Shown: piece by piece, positions 18,672 to 27,287 of the stretch
Layout: each line of letters starts with the position of its first letter
How positions within the stretch are numbered: position 1 is the first letter of the stretch
Assembly: GCF_028473645.1 (NCBI RefSeq)
Contig: NZ_CP097269.1
Location: 5,169,501-5,233,500 of the forward strand
Source: Acidovorax sp. GBBC 1281
GTDB taxonomy: Bacteria > Pseudomonadota > Gammaproteobacteria > Burkholderiales > Burkholderiaceae_C
Direction of reading: 5' to 3'
DNA: 64,000 bases
Program-made: the position numbers and the translations under genes
The notes under the pieces: model-generated
What the model was told of the DNA's origin: nothing
The model's input: only the letters and a program-made list of their open reading frames with translations
Database searches by the model: none

Positions 18672-20135
18672 ATGCGCCTGGGCATCCGCCTGCTGTTCGC
18701 CTTCTTCCTGATCAACGGCATCGCGGCCTTCTTCGTGCTGCGCGTGTTCACCGCCGAGATCAAGCCCAGCGTGCGCGAGGTGATGGAAGACATGATGGTG
18801 GACACCGCCAACATCCTGGCCGAGCTGGCGAGCGACGATCTGGCCGCCGGCCGCCTGGGCGCCACCGCGCCCGGCACGCCCGAGAGCCGCTTCGCGCAGC
18901 ACGTGCGCCAGTACGCGAGCCGCCCGGTCGATGCCGCGATCTGGGGGCTGACCAAGCAGACGCTCGATTTCCGCATCTATGTGACCGATGCCGCCGGGCG
19001 CGTGGTGTTCGACTCCGAACGCAGCGCCGTAGGCGAGGACTATTCGGGCTGGCGCGACGTGGCGCGCACGCTGCGGGGCGAGTACGGCGCCCGCGCCACG
19101 CGCGAGGTGCAGGGCGACGACACCAGCGGCGTGATGTACGTGGCCGCCCCCATCCTGGTGGACGGGCCGTCCGGCCGCACCATCGGCGGCGTGCTGACCG
19201 TGGCCAAGCCCACGCGCTCGGTGCAGCGCTTCATCGACCGGGCCGAGCGCAAGGTGCTGCGCGGCGGCCTGCTGCTGCTGGCCCTGTCGGCGCTGGTGGG
19301 CGTGGCCGTCACCGTGTGGACCGTGTGGCACGTGCGCCGCCTGCGCGATTACGCCCTGAGCGTGCAGGGCCCGGCCGACGGGGGCCTGAACCCCACGCAG
19401 CCCCTGGCCGTGCCGCGGGTGCCGGGCGAGCTGGGCGACCTGGCCCGCGCCATGGACCGCATGCGCGTGCGGCTGGAAGGGCACGACTACATCGAAGGCT
19501 ACGTGCGCGCCCTCACGCATGAACTCAAAAGCCCCGTGGCCGCCATCCGCGGCGCGGGAGAACTGCTGCAGGAGGACCTGCCCCCGGCCGACCGCGCCCA
19601 GTTCGCCACGCAGGTGGTCGAGCAAAGCGAGCGCCTGCAGCGCCTGGTGGACCGGCTGCTGGCGCTGAGCCAGCTCGAGCAGCGCCAGCGGGCCGAGGGC
19701 GCGGCCGCCGTCTCGCTGCAGGACTGCGCGGCCCTGGCGGTGCGCCAGGCCCAGGCCCGCGCCAGCCAGCGCACCATCGACCTGGTGCTCACGGGCGACG
19801 GCGCCGGCGGCCCGTGGGAGGCCGAACTGGTGACGCTGGCGATCACCAACCTGATCGACAACGCCATCGACTTCGCGCCCGCCGGCAGCGCGGTGCGCGT
19901 GGAGTTGCATGGCCCGGTGGTGGCCGTGCAGGACGCGGGCCCCGGCGTGCCGGACTATGCGCTGCCGCGGCTGGGCGAGCGCTTTTTCACCACCGCGCGG
20001 CCGGGCGGAGAGCGCAGCGGCTCGGGGCTGGGCCTGGCCATCGTGCGCCGGATCATGGCGCTGCACGGGGGAACGATGGCGGTGCGCAACACCCAGCCGG
20101 GGCTGCGGGTCGAACTCGCCTTTCCGGCCGCCTGA
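18672..20135 (+). CDS. creC: CreC sensor histidine kinase
   Basis: 487-aa inner-membrane kinase partner of CreB. Helix 1 is within residues 5-27, followed by a periplasmic sensor domain with YVTDAAGRVVFDS and SGVMYVAAPI, helix 2 near residues 195-218, a HAMP-like linker, the H-box ALTHELKSPVAAIRGAGELL (phospho-His), N-box NLIDNAIDF and GSGLGLAIVRRI G-box. The periplasmic motifs and KSPVAAIRGA are very close to enteric CreC. It starts 50 bp after creB with no hairpin between. The sensed signal is unknown; in enterics it is linked to carbon metabolism and beta-lactam response. Confidence 0.92.
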   Translation: MRLGIRLLFAFFLINGIAAFFVLRVFTAEIKPSVREVMEDMMVDTANILAELASDDLAAGRLGATAPGTPESRFAQHVRQYASRPVDAAIWGLTKQTLDFRIYVTDAAGRVVFDSERSAVGEDYSGWRDVARTLRGEYGARATREVQGDDTSGVMYVAAPILVDGPSGRTIGGVLTVAKPTRSVQRFIDRAERKVLRGGLLLLALSALVGVAVTVWTVWHVRRLRDYALSVQGPADGGLNPTQPLAVPRVPGELGDLARAMDRMRVRLEGHDYIEGYVRALTHELKSPVAAIRGAGELLQEDLPPADRAQFATQVVEQSERLQRLVDRLLALSQLEQRQRAEGAAAVSLQDCAALAVRQAQARASQRTIDLVLTGDGAGGPWEAELVTLAITNLIDNAIDFAPAGSAVRVELHGPVVAVQDAGPGVPDYALPRLGERFFTTARPGGERSGSGLGLAIVRRIMALHGGTMAVRNTQPGLRVELAFPAA

Positions 20136-20177
20136 CGGCGGCGCCCCGGCCACCGGGCCGGCCGCGCGCCGGCGCAC

Positions 20178-20213
20178 TTCACCGTGCACTCACAAACTTC
20201 ATTTCCGCCTCAC
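20178..20213 (+). promoter_or_regulatory. Two tandem CreB-box-like tags upstream of creD
   Basis: TTCAC-N6-CTCAC at 20178-20193 matches the enteric CreB tag TTCAC-N6-TTCAC at 9 of 10 fixed positions; a second site TTCAT-N6-CTCAC at 20198-20213 matches at 8 of 10. The two are exactly 20 bp apart, i.e. on the same helix face, and end 46 bp before the creD start. Confidence 0.7.
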
Positions 20214-20259
20214 GCCCGATCACCACACTGCCCTCCACATCCACTGGCGGAGAGCCTCC

Positions 20260-21675
20260 TTGAAACACCCCCTGTTCACCAAACTGGCCGCGCTCGCGGC
20301 CATCACCCTGCTCCTGCTGTTCGGCCTGGGCCTCATCGAAGACGTGGTGCGCGACCGCCAACGCTACCGCACCCTCACCGCCGATGGCGTGGCGCGCAGC
20401 CTGGCGGGCTCGCAAACCCTGCTGGGGCCGCTGATCCACAGCGCCTGCGTGGAAAGCTGGGATGCCGTGACCGGCACCGGCAGCGAGCGCACCACGGTCG
20501 AGAAACGGCGCGAGTTCGTGCTCACCGCCATGCCGGATACCCTGCAATTGCGCGCCGGCACTGCCATGCAGGAGCGCTCGCGCGGCGTGCACAAGGTCAA
20601 CACCTACACCCTGAAGGCGCATGTCGCCGCCGAGTGGTCGTCGCTCGCGAGCCTGCGTCCGGACACCACCGTGCAGGGCTCGCGCATGCAGTGCGGCGCG
20701 CCCCTGCTGATGATGGCGGTAGGCGATGCGCGGGGCATCCGCGCGGCCCAGCTCACCGTCGGCGGCCAGGCGCTGGCCCTGAAACCCGGCACCTTCCACC
20801 CCGCCTACCCCCGCGGCCTGCATGCCCCGCTGCCCGAAGCGCTGGTGCAGCGGCCAGGCGGCGACACCGGCCCGTTCAAGGCCGAGATGGACCTGGAACT
20901 CGTGGGCACCGAGAGCGTGGCCATCGTGCCGCTGGGCAGCCAGACCCAGGTGCAGATGGACGGCAGCTGGCCCCACCCCTCGTTCGCCGGCCGCTTCCTG
21001 CCGTCGGAGCGCACCGTGGGGGACAAAGGCTTTTCCGCGCTGTGGCGCCTGTCTTCGCTGGCCAGCACGGCCCAGCAGGACGTGGCCGCCGGCCGCCCCG
21101 CGTGCGAGGCGGCCCCCACCGCGGACCGCGCCTACGAACCCGCGCCCGCCGACGGCCGCGGCTGCGCCGACAGCTTCACCGTGGCCTTCGTGGACCCGGT
21201 CAATCCCTATTCCCTGAGCGACCGCGCCACCAAATACGGCGTGCTGTTCATCGCGCTCACCTTCGTGGCGGTGGGCCTGTTCGAGCTGATGAAGCGGCTG
21301 CGGGTGCACCCGGTGCAGTACCTGCTGGTGGGCAGCGCCCTGTGCAGCTTCTTCCTGCTGCTGGTGAGCCTGTCGGAGCACCTGCCCTTCGGCGTTTCGT
21401 ATGCCATCGCGGCCAGCGCGTGCGTGCTGCTGCTGGCCTACTACGCCAGCCACATGCTGGGCAGCCTGTGGCTCGGCCTGCCGTTCGGGGCCGGCATCGC
21501 GCTGCTCTACGGCCTGCTCTACCTGCTGCTGCAGCTGGAGCAGACCGCGCTGGCCGTGGGTGCCGTCGCGCTGTTCCTGGTGCTGGCCGCCGTGATGGTG
21601 CTCACGCGACGGGTGAACTGGTACGGCCTGACCGCGCAACGCCCGGTTCCCACCCCTCGTCCGGAGGCCGCATGA
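20260..21675 (+). CDS. creD: CreD inner membrane protein
   Basis: 471-aa membrane protein, regulated output of CreBC in enterics and linked there to envelope integrity and beta-lactam tolerance. It has one N-terminal helix (residues 7-25), a large periplasmic domain, and five or six C-terminal helices beginning at YGVLFIALTFVAVGLFELM, with the family motif HPVQYLLVGSALCSFFLLLVSLSEH. I choose TTG 20260 as start: GGCGGAGAG precedes it and KHPLFTKLAALAAI is the expected beginning. The stop overlaps the next small gene (ATGA). Cysteines in the periplasmic domain (SACVES, PACEAAP, GRGCADS) are more numerous than I expect for the family. Confidence 0.9.
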   Translation: MKHPLFTKLAALAAITLLLLFGLGLIEDVVRDRQRYRTLTADGVARSLAGSQTLLGPLIHSACVESWDAVTGTGSERTTVEKRREFVLTAMPDTLQLRAGTAMQERSRGVHKVNTYTLKAHVAAEWSSLASLRPDTTVQGSRMQCGAPLLMMAVGDARGIRAAQLTVGGQALALKPGTFHPAYPRGLHAPLPEALVQRPGGDTGPFKAEMDLELVGTESVAIVPLGSQTQVQMDGSWPHPSFAGRFLPSERTVGDKGFSALWRLSSLASTAQQDVAAGRPACEAAPTADRAYEPAPADGRGCADSFTVAFVDPVNPYSLSDRATKYGVLFIALTFVAVGLFELMKRLRVHPVQYLLVGSALCSFFLLLVSLSEHLPFGVSYAIAASACVLLLAYYASHMLGSLWLGLPFGAGIALLYGLLYLLLQLEQTALAVGAVALFLVLAAVMVLTRRVNWYGLTAQRPVPTPRPEAA

Positions 21676-21986
21676 GCGCGCCGTCGCCCTGGCCGTCCCA
21701 CCGGGCCAGCCCCTGGGACACGCACCTGGCCGCGCCGGCGCAGCCGGAGCGCGGCGAGCAGGGCCTGTCGATGGCGCAGGCGCAGCGCCTGCAGCGCTAC
21801 CACGACCGCCTGCTGTGCGCCCTGGCGGCGCGGGACCGCGAAGCCTTGCGCCAGGCCAAGCAGGGCATCCTGAAGGCTGCCTACTGGCCAGGGGCTGCGG
21901 ATGCCGCGTCCCCGGCCTGGCGCCGGGCCATGCGCACGCTTTCCTGGCAGATGGCGGCCTTGCTGCTGCCCCGCGGGCGCCATTAG
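21672..21986 (+). CDS. Small hypothetical protein translationally coupled to creD
   Basis: 104-aa soluble protein without recognised domain. The ATG overlaps the creD stop by 4 bp, and base composition follows the neighbours, so it is likely real. The first 30 residues are Pro/Ser-rich; residues 34-75 form a charged helix (AQAQRLQRYHDRLLCALAARD), and the end contains AWRRAMRTLSWQMAALLLP, an amphipathic or membrane-touching helix. A role with CreD in the membrane is only suggested by coupling. It ends 23 bp before the convergent hemerythrin gene. Confidence 0.7.
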   Translation: MSAPSPWPSHRASPWDTHLAAPAQPERGEQGLSMAQAQRLQRYHDRLLCALAARDREALRQAKQGILKAAYWPGAADAASPAWRRAMRTLSWQMAALLLPRGRH

Positions 21987-22009
21987 CCCGCGGCGAGGGC
22001 CGCCGGGCT

Positions 22010-22546
22010 TCAGGCCGCGACCGCTTCGCGCGCCGGGCGGGGCGCGGCGGCCGCCTCTGCCTGCGGGGCCCCGCCATCGCCCGAGCAAGCGCCGCCGCAG
22101 CCGTGAATGGCCTGCGCCGGCAGGGCGCCCGGCGCATGCACGGTGCCGGTCGCGGGATCGAAGCCCACGCGGCGCAGGTGCAGGGCGAGCGCCGCGTCCA
22201 TGGTCTGCGTGTGTTGCGGAAACCACAGGGCCAGCTCCGATGCCATGCGGCGCAGCACGGCCGGCTCGCCCGCTTCGGCCTGCGCCGTGCCCTCGCGCAG
22301 CACCTGCAGCACGACCTTGTGCTGCAGGCTGTGGCAGTTGCCCGAGGCGAAGCGGGTGGCGGCCATCCAGTCGTCCTCGCGGGCGAAGTGGTCGGCGGTG
22401 TGCGACACCAGCGCGTGCCAGGCGCCCAGCAGCTGCGCGTCCGGCGCGGCCTCCACGGCGGCCAGCAGTTCCACGAACTCCTGGTGGGTTTCGTCCATGA
22501 GGGGAAGGTCGAGGGCGAGGCCCTCGGACCATTGCAGTGCAGCCAT
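22010..22546 (-). CDS. Bacteriohemerythrin
   Basis: 178-aa di-iron oxygen-binding protein. All seven ligand positions of bacteriohemerythrin can be matched: H21 (DETHQEF), H53 and E57 (DHFAREDDW), H72 and H76 (NCHSLQH), then His and Asp spaced by five in FPQHTQTMD. The start ATG 22546 is chosen because AAGGA lies 8 bp before it; an earlier start would add MPLKLAFHWMQGLE. A C-terminal tail of about 40 residues contains HGCGGAC and is Ala/Pro-rich, unlike the minimal domain. It is divergent from a diguanylate cyclase gene, fitting oxygen sensing or delivery. Confidence 0.9.
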   Translation of the reverse strand: MAALQWSEGLALDLPLMDETHQEFVELLAAVEAAPDAQLLGAWHALVSHTADHFAREDDWMAATRFASGNCHSLQHKVVLQVLREGTAQAEAGEPAVLRRMASELALWFPQHTQTMDAALALHLRRVGFDPATGTVHAPGALPAQAIHGCGGACSGDGGAPQAEAAAAPRPAREAVAA

Positions 22547-22695
22547 TTCCAGTCCTTGCATCCAGTGGAAGGCCAGCTTAAGAGGCACCGCGGCACCGGG
22601 CTTTGATGCAGGTCAGGGCGCCGGCGATCGCGCACCGGGCCACGGCCTGCGGCGCAGGCCTGCCGGAAAGGGGCCGGACATCTGATAATTATTCG

Positions 22696-25600
22696 ATGAC
22701 TCAGCCGTCCACCCCGGGTAGTGCCGCCGCCGCGATGCCGTTGAACGAAGGTGAGCGCGTCGCCGCGCTCCAGATGCTCGGGGTGCTGGACTCGGCGCCG
22801 GAGCCGGTCTTCGACGACCTGGTGTGGCTGGCCAGCCAGTGCTGCGATGTGCCCATCGCGCTCATCTCGCTGATCGACGAAACGCGCCAGTGGTTCAAGG
22901 CCAGCTGCGGCCTGGGCACATCGCAGACGCCGCGCGAGATCGCGTTCTGCAGCCATGCGCTGGCGTCCACGCAGATCCTGGAGGTCCCCGACGCGCTGGA
23001 GGACCCGCGTTTTTCCAGCAACCCGATGGTGCTCGACGAGCCGCGCATCCGCTTTTATGCAGGCTCGCCGCTGGTGGGCAGCGCCGGGCATGTCTACGGC
23101 ACGCTGTGCGTGATCGACCGGGTGCCGCGGCACCTGTCCGGAACGCAGCGGGAGGCGCTGCAACGCCTGTCCAGGCAGGTGGTCAGCCAGCTGGAGGCCC
23201 GACAGGGCCGCCGGGAGGCCCAGATCCAGGCGGGCACCCTGGGCCGCCTGCTGGAGGCCATGCCCGATGCGGTCGTGTCCTGCGGCCCCGATGGATTGCT
23301 GGGCGAGTTCAATCACGTGGCCCGGGCCTGGCACGGCACCGACCCTCGCTCCCTGCCGCCGAGCGAATGGGCCGAGCATTTCGACCTGTTCGAGGCTTCG
23401 GGCACGCGGCTGCTGGCGACCGGGGACATCCCGCTGCTGGCCGCCTGGCGGGGCGAGACCGTTCGCGGGTTCGAGCTGGTCATCAAGGCGAGGGGCCAGG
23501 CGCCCCGGTCGGTGCTGTGCAACGCGTCGCCGTTGTTCTATGCGGACGGCACCAAGATGGGCGCGGTGTGCCTGATGCACGACGTGACGGCGCTGCGCGC
23601 CGCCACCCGGGCCGCCACGATCGCGGCCCAGCGCTTTTCGGGCGCCTTCAGCGCCGCTACCCACGGGATGGTCCTGGTCGCCACCACGGGCCACTGGATC
23701 GAGGTCAACGACGCGATCTGCGACATGCTGGGCTACTCGCGGGATGAATTGCTGCACATGGATTTCCGGCGGCTCACCCACCCCGACGACCTGATGTCCC
23801 ACCGCGACCACATCGACCGGCTGGTCCGCAGGGAAACGCAGAACTACCAGTTGGGCAAGCGCTACGTGCGCAAGGACGGCGAGACGGTGTGGGCCCATCT
23901 GGCGGTCTCGCTGGTGCGGGACGAATTCGACCAGCCCCTGCATTTCGTGGCCCAGATCCAGGACGTCACGGAGCAGCGGTCCATGGAAGAGCGCCTGCGC
24001 GACAGCGAGCGCCGCATGCGCAGCATCCTGGAAAACACGGAGGATGCCTTCATCGTGGCCGACGAGGACGGCCACATTCTGGAGTGGAACCGCGCCGCCC
24101 AGGCGACGTTCGGCTGGCGCAGGGCCGAGGTGCTGGGGCGGCCGATGGCAGAGGCCATCCTGGCCCCGGCGATGCGAACGCACAGCCTGGCGGCGCTCAT
24201 GGGCAACGAGGACACGCGGGCCCGCAGGCAACTCCTTCCGGGATGGCACCGCGACCAGCACGAGTTCCCCATGGAGATCACCCTCAGCCAGGTGCAGCTG
24301 GAATCGTCCCGCATCGTGACGGCCTTCATGCACGACATCAGCGAGCGCGTCGCGGCCGACCAGCAGCTGCGCCGGCGCGAAGCCCAGCTGCAGCTGATGG
24401 CCGACAGCGTGCCCGCACTCATCGCGCACGTGGACGCGGACCTGCGCTACCAGTTCGCCAACAAGGCCTATGGCCGATGGTTCGGCAAGGACCCCGCGCA
24501 GATCGTGGGCCGCTCCATGGATGAAGTCCTGGGGCCGGCGCACTTCGCCAAAGCCTGGCCCTACATCGACCGCGTGCTGAAAGGCGAACGGGTGCAGTTC
24601 GAGGCAGAGGTCACCAACGCCGCCGGCGAAACCCGGGTCATGTTCGCCAGCTACATCCCCGATGTCCAGCCGGAGGGGCTGGACCCGGCATCGGCGCCCG
24701 CAGTCGGGTTCCACCTCACGGTGACGGACATCACCATCCACAAGGATTACGCCAACAGGCTCGCGATCAGCTCCGCGCGGCTGGAGCGGGCCCTCGAAGG
24801 GGCCGAACTGGGTCTGTGGGAACTGAACATCGAGGCCATGACGCTGCAGGTGGACGCCCGCGGATCGGCCATGCTGGGCTTCGGCCCCACCGAGGTGACC
24901 AAGACGGTGCCCGAATGGACCGCTGCGCTGCATCCGCTCGACCAGGAGCCGAACGTGGCCGCGTTCCGCCGGCATCTCGGCGGTCTGACGGAAAGCTACG
25001 AAAACGAGTTCAGGGTGCAGGGCCCGCAGGGGCCATGGATCTGGCTGTTCTCCCGCGGCAAGGTCATCCGGCGCAGCGCCACGGGTGCGCCCTCCACCAT
25101 CATCGGCACCTTCATGGACATCACCCAGCGCAAGCTCGACGAAGAGGCGCTGGCGCGCGCGGCCCTGCTGCTGCGGCAATCGGGTGCCATGGCACGCGTG
25201 GGAGGCTGGACGCTGAATCCGGCCACGGGCGAGGCGGCGTGGACGGACGAGGTCTACCGCATCCATGACCTGGAGCCGCAAACCGCGCCGGACCTGTCAC
25301 AGGCACTGAACTACTACACCGAGGCCTCGCGCCCCCTCATCGGCGCGGCCGTGCAGCGGTGCATGGACGACGGCACGCCGTGGGACCTGGAGCTGGAACT
25401 GATCTCGCACAAGGGACGCCATCTCTGGGTGCGCGCCCAGGGCGAGCCGACCTACCAGGACGGCCAGATCGTCCAGCTGAGCGGGGCCTTCCAGGACATC
25501 ACGGAGCGAAAGCACTCGGAGCTGCAACTGCAGCGCCTGAACGCCACGCTGGCGGAACTGTCCTATACGGATGCCCTCACGGGGCTGGGCAACCGCCGCC

Positions 25601-26064
25601 TGTTCGACGAGGCATTGAGCGCCGAGTGGGGCCGAACGCGCCGGCAAGACGCATCCGTGGCCCTGCTGATGATCGATATCGACCACTTCAAGCACTACAA
25701 CGACATGCACGGGCACCAGGCCGGCGACGAATGCCTGCGCCAGGTCGGCGCCGTGCTGCAGGGGGCGTTGTTCCGGGCCCATGAAAAGCCGATGCGTTAC
25801 GGAGGCGAAGAATTCGTGGTGCTCCTGCCGGGCACCACGGGCGACGAGGCGCAGGTTGTGGCCCAGCGGGTGCTGCAGGCGTTCGACCATGCCGCCCTCC
25901 CCCATGGCGCTTCGCCCCTGGGCCCGCACGTCACCCTGAGCATCGGTGTGGCGGCCCTGCAGCCCACGGCGGAAGTGACAGAAAAGCAATTGGTGCGCGA
26001 CGCGGACCAGGCGCTCTACCAGGCCAAGGCCGCCGGACGGGCGCGTTTCATGCGGTGGCGCTGA
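22696..26064 (+). CDS. GAF / multi-PAS / GGDEF diguanylate cyclase
   Basis: 1122-aa cytosolic signalling protein without membrane helices. Order: GAF (about 20-175, LISLIDETRQWFKA, FCSHALA), then successive PAS/PAC units near residues 185-300, 312-430 (MVLVATTGHWIEVNDAICD), 435-560 (DAFIVADEDGHILEWNRAA), 568-690, 697-820 and 830-950, and a C-terminal GGDEF from about 954. The active motif is intact, RYGGEEF at about 1032-1038, so c-di-GMP synthesis is likely. The inhibitory I-site position reads RAHE instead of RxxD, suggesting weak product inhibition. The start ATG 22696 follows GATAAT closely. Divergent from hemerythrin. Confidence 0.92.
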   Translation: MTQPSTPGSAAAAMPLNEGERVAALQMLGVLDSAPEPVFDDLVWLASQCCDVPIALISLIDETRQWFKASCGLGTSQTPREIAFCSHALASTQILEVPDALEDPRFSSNPMVLDEPRIRFYAGSPLVGSAGHVYGTLCVIDRVPRHLSGTQREALQRLSRQVVSQLEARQGRREAQIQAGTLGRLLEAMPDAVVSCGPDGLLGEFNHVARAWHGTDPRSLPPSEWAEHFDLFEASGTRLLATGDIPLLAAWRGETVRGFELVIKARGQAPRSVLCNASPLFYADGTKMGAVCLMHDVTALRAATRAATIAAQRFSGAFSAATHGMVLVATTGHWIEVNDAICDMLGYSRDELLHMDFRRLTHPDDLMSHRDHIDRLVRRETQNYQLGKRYVRKDGETVWAHLAVSLVRDEFDQPLHFVAQIQDVTEQRSMEERLRDSERRMRSILENTEDAFIVADEDGHILEWNRAAQATFGWRRAEVLGRPMAEAILAPAMRTHSLAALMGNEDTRARRQLLPGWHRDQHEFPMEITLSQVQLESSRIVTAFMHDISERVAADQQLRRREAQLQLMADSVPALIAHVDADLRYQFANKAYGRWFGKDPAQIVGRSMDEVLGPAHFAKAWPYIDRVLKGERVQFEAEVTNAAGETRVMFASYIPDVQPEGLDPASAPAVGFHLTVTDITIHKDYANRLAISSARLERALEGAELGLWELNIEAMTLQVDARGSAMLGFGPTEVTKTVPEWTAALHPLDQEPNVAAFRRHLGGLTESYENEFRVQGPQGPWIWLFSRGKVIRRSATGAPSTIIGTFMDITQRKLDEEALARAALLLRQSGAMARVGGWTLNPATGEAAWTDEVYRIHDLEPQTAPDLSQALNYYTEASRPLIGAAVQRCMDDGTPWDLELELISHKGRHLWVRAQGEPTYQDGQIVQLSGAFQDITERKHSELQLQRLNATLAELSYTDALTGLGNRRLFDEALSAEWGRTRRQDASVALLMIDIDHFKHYNDMHGHQAGDECLRQVGAVLQGALFRAHEKPMRYGGEEFVVLLPGTTGDEAQVVAQRVLQAFDHAALPHGASPLGPHVTLSIGVAALQPTAEVTEKQLVRDADQALYQAKAAGRARFMRWR

Positions 26065-26100
26065 ACGAACAGCCCCTCGCTGCGGCCGCCGCAACGCAAA

Positions 26101-26128
26101 AAAAGGCTTCGCACTGCGAAGCCTTTTT
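26101..26128. terminator. Bidirectional intrinsic terminator
   Basis: AAAAGGCTTCGC-ACT-GCGAAGCCTTTTT: a 12-bp stem with A-tract before and T-tract after, usable on both strands, placed between the convergent diguanylate cyclase gene and the gene ending at 26180. Confidence 0.92.
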
Positions 26129-26179
26129 GCTTTGGCACCCCATTCGCTCATCCGAACGCGGGGGGAGCCCAAACCTTTT

Positions 26180-26758
26180 TTACTGGTTGTAGACGCGCTT
26201 CAGGTCGGCAACGCACTTGTCCTTGACGTCACCGGTCGCGGCATCACAACGCTCCTTGGCGGCCTTGTATTCGGCTTCGCGCTTTTCTTCAGCGGCGTCC
26301 TTCTTCACTTCAGCGACCTTGGCGTCCTTCTTGGCCATGTTGTCCGAAGGCTTGGCCTGGGCGCGTGCCACCTTGGCGTCTTCCTTGGCCTTCACGTGGG
26401 CGGCCTTGGCATCCTTCACGCAGACGTCCTTGGCATTGCCTTGCTGGTCGTCGCACTTTTCCTTGGCGACGTCGTAGGCGGCGTCAGCGCGGGCTTCGTT
26501 CACCTTGTAGGTGGCTTTGTCGCTGGGCTTGTACTGGGCTTCCAGTTCGGCCTTGGCCACCTTCTCGGCGCCCTTGGCTTCCTTCATGCAGACGTCCTTG
26601 GCGTTGGCCGTCATGCTGTCGCACTTCTGCTTGTTCATCTTGTAGTCGGCAGAGATGCGGTCCTTGGCGGCGCTGTGCTCTTCCTTGGTCATGGCCATGC
26701 CGCTGGTGGCGAGAAGGCCGGCGGCCACGATGGCCAGAAGATTGCGTGCGTGTTTCAT
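26180..26758 (-). CDS. Exported Lys/Ala-rich protein with three C-x10-C repeats
   Basis: 192-aa protein with a clear signal peptide (MKHARNLLAIVAAGLLATSGMAM). The mature part is almost wholly helical and charged and contains three similar units: KCDSMTANAKDVC, KCDDQQGNAKDVC and RCDAATGDVKDKC, each with two Cys separated by ten residues, presumably disulfides closing helical hairpins in the periplasm. Two linkers share QYKPSD/AQAKPSDN. Lys-rich composition lowers GC here. Function unknown; similar small proteins are common in Comamonadaceae as far as I recall. The neighbour csbD suggests a stress or envelope setting. Confidence 0.85.
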   Translation of the reverse strand: MKHARNLLAIVAAGLLATSGMAMTKEEHSAAKDRISADYKMNKQKCDSMTANAKDVCMKEAKGAEKVAKAELEAQYKPSDKATYKVNEARADAAYDVAKEKCDDQQGNAKDVCVKDAKAAHVKAKEDAKVARAQAKPSDNMAKKDAKVAEVKKDAAEEKREAEYKAAKERCDAATGDVKDKCVADLKRVYNQ

Positions 26759-26858
26759 ATTTTTCTCCTCAATGTCTGTAGGGGGGTGCGGTTGTCGATT
26801 TGCCTTGTGGCAGAACGGCGAACACCGCTGGTTTTAAAAAGTGGGAAAGGCCCGGGAT

Positions 26859-27077
26859 TTACTTGTCGAAACGGAATTCGGGGTGGCGGTCTTGCCAGGA
26901 CTTCAGTTCCTTCTCGGCGGCATCCTTGGCCAGACCCTGGCGCTCTTGCAGCTTGCCCAGGAACTGGTCGCGCTTGCCGGCTGCCACGTCAAGATCGTCG
27001 TCCGTCAGCTTGCCCCATTGCTCCTTGATCTTGCCGGTGAATTGCTTCCAGTTTCCCTTGACGGTGTCTTCATTCAT
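26859..27077 (-). CDS. CsbD-family stress response protein
   Basis: 72-aa CsbD-like protein. Start ATG 27077 (MNEDTVKGNWKQFTGKIKEQW) has GAGGA before it and gives exactly the family length; it is the typical repeat-like helical fold with GKLTDDDLDVAAGKRDQFLGKLQERQG. CsbD proteins accumulate under general stress, with unknown biochemical role. The gene ends 100 bp upstream of the Cys-repeat gene on the same strand; the two may be co-induced. Confidence 0.93.
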   Translation of the reverse strand: MNEDTVKGNWKQFTGKIKEQWGKLTDDDLDVAAGKRDQFLGKLQERQGLAKDAAEKELKSWQDRHPEFRFDK

Positions 27078-27231
27078 GGCACAAGTCCTCTTGGTTATTC
27101 GCTTCAGCCCTCCACTCCGAGACGGTTTGGAACCCTGGCTGGATGCGATGGACGAACTGTAAAAGTGCCCCCTCGGGACAGGCGTAGTCATCCGGGGGCA
27201 GCACGCGTCAGCCTAGGCCTACGGTTGATAA

Positions 27232-27268
27232 GGACAAAAAAAAAGGGGCGTGCAGTGCACGCCCCTTT
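27232..27268 (-). terminator. Intrinsic terminator of cysH
   Basis: GGGGCGTGCA (27245-27254) and TGCACGCCCC (27256-27265) form a 10-bp stem. On the minus strand it is followed by nine T residues (27236-27244), right after the cysH stop at 27288. Confidence 0.92.
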
Positions 27269-27287
27269 CGGCTATTGGCCCATGCGA

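Noticed and set aside
20179..25281. 1700-codon open frame on the minus strand opposite creD and the diguanylate cyclase
   Set aside because: It mirrors the real genes on the plus strand; composition is Arg/His/Gln/Gly-rich as expected from antisense of GC-rich codons, and no domain is visible except where it touches hemerythrin DNA.
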